Source: an uncultured Planctomycetota bacterium
GTDB lineage: Bacteria > Planctomycetota > SZUA-567 > JAFGNG01
NCBI GenBank assembly: GCA_947311175.1
Contig: CAMZKK010000136.1
Location: forward strand, 1 to 10,917
Reading direction: 5' to 3'
DNA length: 10,917 nucleotides
Shown: in pieces, positions 7,543 through 10,917 of the stretch
Layout: each line of letters begins with the position of its first letter
Position numbering within the stretch: position 1 is the stretch's first letter
The notes under the pieces: model-generated
The model's database searches: none
What the model was told of the DNA's origin: nothing
What the model saw: the letters and a program-made list of their open reading frames with translations, nothing else
Program-made: the position numbers and the translations under genes

Positions 7543-7590
7543 CTTAAATTCCACAGTAAAGCGGAATTTAATTGACAATTAAAAATTAAG
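7543..7590 (-). repeat. Intergenic palindromic repeat, copy B
   Basis: TTAAATTCC (7544-7552) and GGAATTTAA (7563-7571) form a perfect 9-bp inverted repeat with a 10-nt loop. The block matches the reverse complement of 2642-2682: it shares GCGGAATTTAATT and AAAAATTAAG, with an extra GACAATT between them here. It starts 2 nt after the stop of the MalG-type gene and has no T-run of a terminator directly after the stem. Confidence 0.6.
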
Positions 7591-7601
7591 GTGCTTTAGC
7601 T

Positions 7602-7630
7602 ATTGCCAAAGGCGATTTTAATAATTTTTT
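7602..7630 (+). terminator. Possible weak Rho-independent terminator after cassette B
   Basis: ATTGCC (7602-7607) can pair with GGCGAT (7611-7616), including one G-T wobble, around an AAA loop, followed by the T-rich run TTTAATAATTTTTT. The stem is only 6 bp, so this is tentative. It lies between the transporter and the YbjQ operon and is the only terminator-like structure there. Confidence 0.35.
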
Positions 7631-7649
7631 CAAAAGATAGGGAGAAGAT

Positions 7650-7973
7650 ATGATTTTAACAAATATAGATAGCGTACCTGGAAAAGAAATTGTAGAGCAC
7701 TATGGCTTGGTCTCTGGCTCAACTGTTAGAGCTAAGCATGTAGGACGCGATATTATGGCAAGCCTTAAGAATATTGTGGGTGGAGAGTTAAAGGGATATA
7801 CCGAACTTTTAAATGATTCGCGACAAGAGGCAATGAAGAGAATGATTAGTCAGGCAGAGGAACTCGGGGCAAATGCAATCATAAATATTAGATTTTCTAC
7901 ATCTTCAGTTGCTCAAGGGGCTGCTGAGCTTTATGCATATGGAACCGCAATAAAAATTACTGGGGTTGAGTAA
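7650..7973 (+). CDS. YbjQ-family (DUF74-type, 'heavy-metal-binding domain') protein
   Basis: This is a complete single-domain YbjQ-family protein of 107 residues, the usual length. AGGGAG at 7639-7644 lies 5 nt before the ATG. Family hallmarks run through the whole chain: GSTVRAKHVGRDIMASLKN (about 23-41), IVGGELKGYTELL (42-54), an R-QEAMKRM helix, LGANAIINIRF (about 72-82), and the terminal YAYGTAIKI. Family members of known structure assemble as ring-shaped oligomers (pentamers, from memory); the biochemical role is not established and the metal-binding label rests on weak evidence. No signal or membrane segment is seen, so it should be cytoplasmic. Its TAA overlaps the next start by 1 nt, so it is coupled to a membrane-anchored paralogue and an M48 peptidase. 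Confidence 0.93.
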   Translation: MILTNIDSVPGKEIVEHYGLVSGSTVRAKHVGRDIMASLKNIVGGELKGYTELLNDSRQEAMKRMISQAEELGANAIINIRFSTSSVAQGAAELYAYGTAIKITGVE

Positions 7974-8437
7974 TGGATATTGTTATTAATTTAGTAGTCG
8001 CATTTTTACCCATCTTAACAGCTATAATTGTTGGCTCTATTCTTGAACGCAATCACTTCAAGTCAATAAGAGAAAGAGAAAATATGTTTATTAATCTCCC
8101 TTGTATTCCCAGTAAGAATATCGAGGACAAACCCATTATGCATTCAGAATTAGTTTATGGCTCAACCGTAGTTTCTCTTGATTATTTCAAACGATTCCTT
8201 GCGGGATTAAGAAATATTGTGGGCGGAAGAGTCCGTTCTTATGAAGGCATGGTTGATAGAGGAAGACGAGAAGCTATTTTACGGATGAAAGCAAAATGTA
8301 AAGGAGCAAATGCTATTATTAATTTTCGAATGGAGACTTCAACAATTTCTAAGACGGGACGAGGAGGTGCTCGGAAGATTGGTTGCATTGAAGTCATTGC
8401 ATATGGCACAGCCATTACTTATTCTAAGGATGAATGA
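7973..8437 (+). CDS. Membrane-anchored YbjQ-family protein
   Basis: This second YbjQ-family protein has 154 residues. The start is the ATG within TAATG (1-nt overlap with the gene before). Residues ~4-24 form one hydrophobic helix (INLVVAFLPILTAIIVGSIL), followed by a basic stretch that favours a cytoplasmic C-terminal domain. The YbjQ domain begins near residue 55 (LVYGSTVVSLDYFKRFLAG) and includes RNIVGGRVRSYEGM, ANAIINFRMETS and the closing IAYGTAITY. A Gly/Lys/Arg-rich loop (TGRGGARK, about 132-139) before the last strand is longer than in the upstream paralogue. It could form mixed rings with that paralogue at the membrane, which is inference. The 3' end overlaps the peptidase start by 4 nt (ATGA). 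Confidence 0.9.
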   Translation: MDIVINLVVAFLPILTAIIVGSILERNHFKSIRERENMFINLPCIPSKNIEDKPIMHSELVYGSTVVSLDYFKRFLAGLRNIVGGRVRSYEGMVDRGRREAILRMKAKCKGANAIINFRMETSTISKTGRGGARKIGCIEVIAYGTAITYSKDE

Positions 8438-9237
8438 TTTTGAGGTTTGTTCAGAAGGAGCTGAAAGACACCGCTGATATCAATGCGGGAAATATAAATC
8501 AAGTTACCGAATTATTAAAATTAGCTTTTATCCTCTCGATAGTCTTATTTGTTGTATATTTAATTGTGGGCTTAATTGTCGATACCGTAGTAAGTAATAT
8601 TAGTGTCGATAGCGAAAAGCAAATATTTCGCAGTGTCAGCCATTTGATTACTCAAGACAATACTCTTGACAATAAATATAAATCAAAGCTTGTTCGACTA
8701 AACAAAATTTTAGTTAAAATCACTCAACATCCCGATGTCCCGTCATTAGACTATCATTTAGTAGTACAGGAAAATAACAAAATAAATGCATTTGCCGTTC
8801 CTGGCGGGAAAATAATTTTAACAACCGCTCTTGTAGACTCTTTAAAATCCGATGTATCCTATGCCTTTGTACTAGGACATGAATTAGGTCATTTTAAAAA
8901 TCGTGATCACCTAAAAGGGATAGGTAGGGCAATTGGAATAAGAATTTGTTTTGCCTTGGTTTTTGGAAATTCAGGAGGAGAACCACTCTCCGCAAACGCA
9001 ATAAATCTTTTACAAAAAAAATACTCTCGAATTCAAGAGGAAAAAGCTGATGAATTTGGTGTTAAATTAGTATATTATGCCTATGGTAAAACTAAAGGAA
9101 TGGATAAGCTTTTTAATATTTTAAAAGGAAAAAATGAGATTCCAAATTGGGCATATATGTTTTCCACTCATCCAAATATTGATGACAGGATAAGCAATCT
9201 CAAAAAGTATGCCAAAGAAATTCAGCAGGAAAAATAA
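8434..9237 (+). CDS. M48-family zinc metallopeptidase, membrane-anchored
   Basis: This is a zinc-dependent endopeptidase of the M48 (HtpX/Ste24/BepA-like) family, 267 residues. One N-terminal transmembrane helix lies at about 28-50. The catalytic domain follows: NAFAVPGGKIILTTAL (118-133), the HELGH zinc motif at 149-153 (H149 and H153 ligands, E150 catalytic), and the third-ligand motif ExxxD at 202-206 after YSR, then STHPNIDDRI (244-253), the conserved substrate-groove segment. All catalytic residues are present. It lacks the TPR domain of BepA and the four-helix layout of HtpX, so it resembles the short, single-anchor M48 proteins. The ATG overlaps the previous stop as ATGA, a sign of translational coupling. 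The substrate is unknown; the context suggests work with or on the YbjQ proteins or in membrane quality control. Confidence 0.93.
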   Translation: MILRFVQKELKDTADINAGNINQVTELLKLAFILSIVLFVVYLIVGLIVDTVVSNISVDSEKQIFRSVSHLITQDNTLDNKYKSKLVRLNKILVKITQHPDVPSLDYHLVVQENNKINAFAVPGGKIILTTALVDSLKSDVSYAFVLGHELGHFKNRDHLKGIGRAIGIRICFALVFGNSGGEPLSANAINLLQKKYSRIQEEKADEFGVKLVYYAYGKTKGMDKLFNILKGKNEIPNWAYMFSTHPNIDDRISNLKKYAKEIQQEK

Positions 9238-9245
9238 TTTTATTC

Positions 9246-9299
9246 AACCTAAATTCAGAAGTTATACCAGAAGAGGGCATGTGATGCAGAATTTAGGTT
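9246..9299. repeat. Intergenic palindromic repeat, copy C (11-bp perfect inverted ends)
   Basis: AACCTAAATTC (9246-9256) and GAATTTAGGTT (9289-9299) are perfect inverted repeats enclosing 32 nt that include GAAGAGGGCATGTGATGC, similar to GAAAAGGGCACATGC in copy A. It sits between the peptidase stop and a terminator with no plus-strand gene downstream, so it is unlikely to be an operator. Confidence 0.65.
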
Positions 9300-9323
9300 T
9301 AAGCGGCTTTCTTTGTAAATAAC

Positions 9324-9360
9324 AAAAAAGACCTTACTTTAAAAGTAAGGTCTTTTTTTT
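9324..9360. terminator. Bidirectional Rho-independent terminator
   Basis: AAAAAAGACCTTACT (9324-9338) pairs with AGTAAGGTCTTTTTT (9344-9358) around a TTAAA loop. The stem has a T-run after it on the plus strand and an A-run before it that serves as the U-run on the minus strand. It ends the YbjQ/M48 transcript from the left and the tRNA-Gly transcript, whose 3' end is only 6 nt away, from the right. Confidence 0.9.
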
Positions 9361-9364
9361 ATAT

Positions 9365-9439
<75 letters not shown>

Positions 9440-9471
9440 AATTGTTTATCAATTGCTAAAAGTTAGGACTT

Positions 9472-9498
9472 ATTATATAGAACTTTTCTAAAAGTCAA
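9472..9498 (-). promoter_or_regulatory. Sigma-70-type promoter for tRNA-Gly
   Basis: On the minus strand TTGACT (9498-9493) is followed after 15 nt by a perfect TATAAT (9477-9472). The predicted start near 9465 leaves a ~26-nt leader before the mature tRNA 5' end. The spacer is shorter than the usual 17 nt, but both hexamers are near consensus and correctly placed. Confidence 0.6.
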
Positions 9499-9519
9499 TA
9501 ACTTTCATATAATAATTAT

Positions 9520-10917
9520 TTAAAGTTTTTGTTCAAATAGTTCCTCTTCTGCTTTGTTTGACCAAAATGCTCCATCAAGGGCATTGAATGCTTCTTGACA
9601 GCTTTTTTCTAAATCTTCAGGTTGTTGCAGCGGTATGTTTTTCAAGTGAGGATAAATGACTATTTTCCCTGGATAGGTTCCTTCTTTTACCGCTTTTATT
9701 CCTTCCCATGCTTGGTAAATGTCACCAATACCGACAAGGGATTTGTTGGTTTTGAGGCATCCGCTTTCTGTTTTGTTTAGTGCATCTTTTATTGCTTCCA
9801 TTGATGAACCGGATGAACCGATAATTCTCGCATTTTTTGTTGGAAATTCATTTAGCGGTATCGTCGCAATTGTTCCTAATGGTACGCCGGCAAAGATATT
9901 CATTACACATCCTTTACCCATAAATCTGGCAGCTTGCTCTACGAGAGGGGCAATCGGTGCCATAATTACAATATCGTCGTATAATCCATTTTCTGAAAAA
10001 TCTCGAATCTGTTTTTCGAAATTATCACAGGTCATAGGGTTGAGGCATGTAAGTTCAATATTATTGCTTTTAGCAATCGGACCGAGGCGTTTTTTCATAT
10101 AGGCAAGGCGTTCATCAGATACATCAGAGCAAATTATTTTTGCCGGTGCATTGTGAATTTCCAACGCACGCTGAACATGCATTTGTCCCATTGGTCCGGC
10201 AGCACCAATCATCCATGCGGTTCCACCTTTTTTGAAATCTTTTCGTGTGTTGTTGTTATATATTTCCGCAACTGTGCCAAATATTGCGCCAACGTGGCGG
10301 GTGTCCTTGTAGTGGATACTGCCAATATCAATCTTAGCTGTTGGCATCTCGCCAACCATACACATAATTCCGTATTGAGCAAGATTCTCATCGCAACACT
10401 CAGCTAATTCGCTGTCAATCTTTCCGGAAATGATAATGTCATCAAAGCCGTTCATCGCTTCCGCTTTAATTTCTGCCGGAGTTGCAGATATTATTTTTGC
10501 ATCACTTATGTCTATCCCAATTATTTGAACAGAGCCGGCAATTACAATTCTTGCTGGCGGTCCGTTTTCATAACTTTCAGAAAAATCTATTTCGTAATCT
10601 TCTTTGGTTGAAACAATTAGCAAGCTTCCGTTTGCTTTTGGTTGAGTTCTTTGGGCAATGTTGTATGCAGATTCCACGCAGGTCCATGGCTCAACTAAGG
10701 CAGCTTCGCCATAACCGGTTTTATCTTGAAGAGGCAGGAGATAGCAGCCATCATCACCATCTATAATGTTTTTTCCCGCATAGGTGTATTGCGCCAATGC
10801 GCCTCGCTGAACATAGCCAAATGCCATTTGCTTTCCATTGACATGGATGTCTGGCTGAATAAGATATCGTTCACCAATCTTAAACTGACCAATTCGATTT
10901 TTGCCAACAGCAACTAC
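9520..10917 (-). CDS. SorE-like medium-chain dehydrogenase (zinc-type), 5' end outside window
   Basis: This is a medium-chain dehydrogenase/reductase (MDR), probably an NAD(P)-linked polyol or sugar-phosphate oxidoreductase. The frame stays open for 30 codons upstream of the ATG at 10827 and encodes normal MDR sequence there (FKIGERYLIQPDIHVNG), so that ATG is internal and the true start lies to the right. Visible parts, numbered from it: the end of the GroES-like domain, LVEPWTC (about 44-50) with the Glu that often helps bind catalytic zinc, and a Rossmann fold with GAAGPMGQMH (about 208-217) and an acidic residue after the second strand (CSDVSDERL), which favours NAD. YLIQP leads almost directly into GYVQRGALAQY, so the four-Cys structural-zinc lobe is absent, as I recall for L-sorbose-1-phosphate reductase (SorE) relatives. 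The catalytic Cys/His are outside the window. MDR is firm; substrate is not. Confidence 0.85.
   Translation of the reverse strand, partial: VVAVGKNRIGQFKIGERYLIQPDIHVNGKQMAFGYVQRGALAQYTYAGKNIIDGDDGCYLLPLQDKTGYGEAALVEPWTCVESAYNIAQRTQPKANGSLLIVSTKEDYEIDFSESYENGPPARIVIAGSVQIIGIDISDAKIISATPAEIKAEAMNGFDDIIISGKIDSELAECCDENLAQYGIMCMVGEMPTAKIDIGSIHYKDTRHVGAIFGTVAEIYNNNTRKDFKKGGTAWMIGAAGPMGQMHVQRALEIHNAPAKIICSDVSDERLAYMKKRLGPIAKSNNIELTCLNPMTCDNFEKQIRDFSENGLYDDIVIMAPIAPLVEQAARFMGKGCVMNIFAGVPLGTIATIPLNEFPTKNARIIGSSGSSMEAIKDALNKTESGCLKTNKSLVGIGDIYQAWEGIKAVKEGTYPGKIVIYPHLKNIPLQQPEDLEKSCQEAFNALDGAFWSNKAEEELFEQKL

Noticed and set aside
7572..7577. TTGACA as -35 of a promoter for the YbjQ operon
   Set aside because: No acceptable -10 lies 16-18 nt downstream, and the hexamer is within the extra 7 nt of repeat copy B.
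2593..9299. CRISPR array from the repeated AT-rich motifs
   Set aside because: Copies are kilobases apart, in mixed orientation and without regular spacers; no cas gene is present.
10153..10766. Plus-strand open frames opposite the dehydrogenase
   Set aside because: They lie antisense to a clearly conserved coding gene, lack ribosome binding sites and show no recognisable protein features.
10825..10827. ATG start of the dehydrogenase at 10827
   Set aside because: Thirty more in-frame codons upstream encode conserved MDR sequence; the gene continues beyond the window.

Overview
The window is an AT-rich bacterial segment made of two parts: a tandem pair of carbohydrate-type ABC importer cassettes (about 1-7541), then a small YbjQ/M48 peptidase operon, a tRNA-Gly gene and the 3' part of a dehydrogenase gene on the minus strand. 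The SBP with its Sec signal, the permeases with very large predicted periplasmic loops and the membrane-tethered SBP suggest a didermic bacterium. Large permease insertions and SorE-like dehydrogenases recall Lentisphaerota and other PVC-group genomes, but that placement is a low-confidence impression and not a sequence match.

Region 1 (1-2560) is the end of cassette A: the last ~192 codons of a MalF-type permease (its 5' part lies left of the window), then a 626-residue MalG-type permease, closed by a strong Rho-independent terminator. Region 2 (2561-7541) is cassette B: a solute-binding protein (SBP) with a signal peptide and a C-terminal transmembrane anchor, a 393-residue MalF-type permease and a second 626-residue MalG-type permease. 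The cassettes are old paralogues: the EAA coupling region is identical in protein while 30 of 51 codons there differ synonymously. No ATPase gene is present, so both importers probably share an ATPase encoded elsewhere.

The most unusual content is in these permeases. Both MalG-type proteins carry a ~360-residue insertion between TM1 and TM2, which I read as five degenerate tandem repeats of 65-75 residues; the insertion is only ~56% identical between paralogues against ~86% for the membrane core. The MalF-type protein has an extra ~90-residue transmembrane hairpin. The SBP and its permease share one reading frame, interrupted by a single TAG, the only TAG stop in the window.

Region 3 (7650-9237) encodes a soluble YbjQ-family protein, a membrane-anchored YbjQ paralogue and an M48 zinc metallopeptidase, with 1-nt and 4-nt overlaps implying translational coupling. 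Three intergenic gaps (2561-2714, 7542-7649, 9238-9323) hold members of a short palindromic repeat family built on CTAAATTC/GAATTTAG. A convergent terminator at 9324-9360 separates this operon from the minus-strand tRNA-Gly(GCC), which has its own promoter, and from the partial SorE-like dehydrogenase gene that runs off the right edge.
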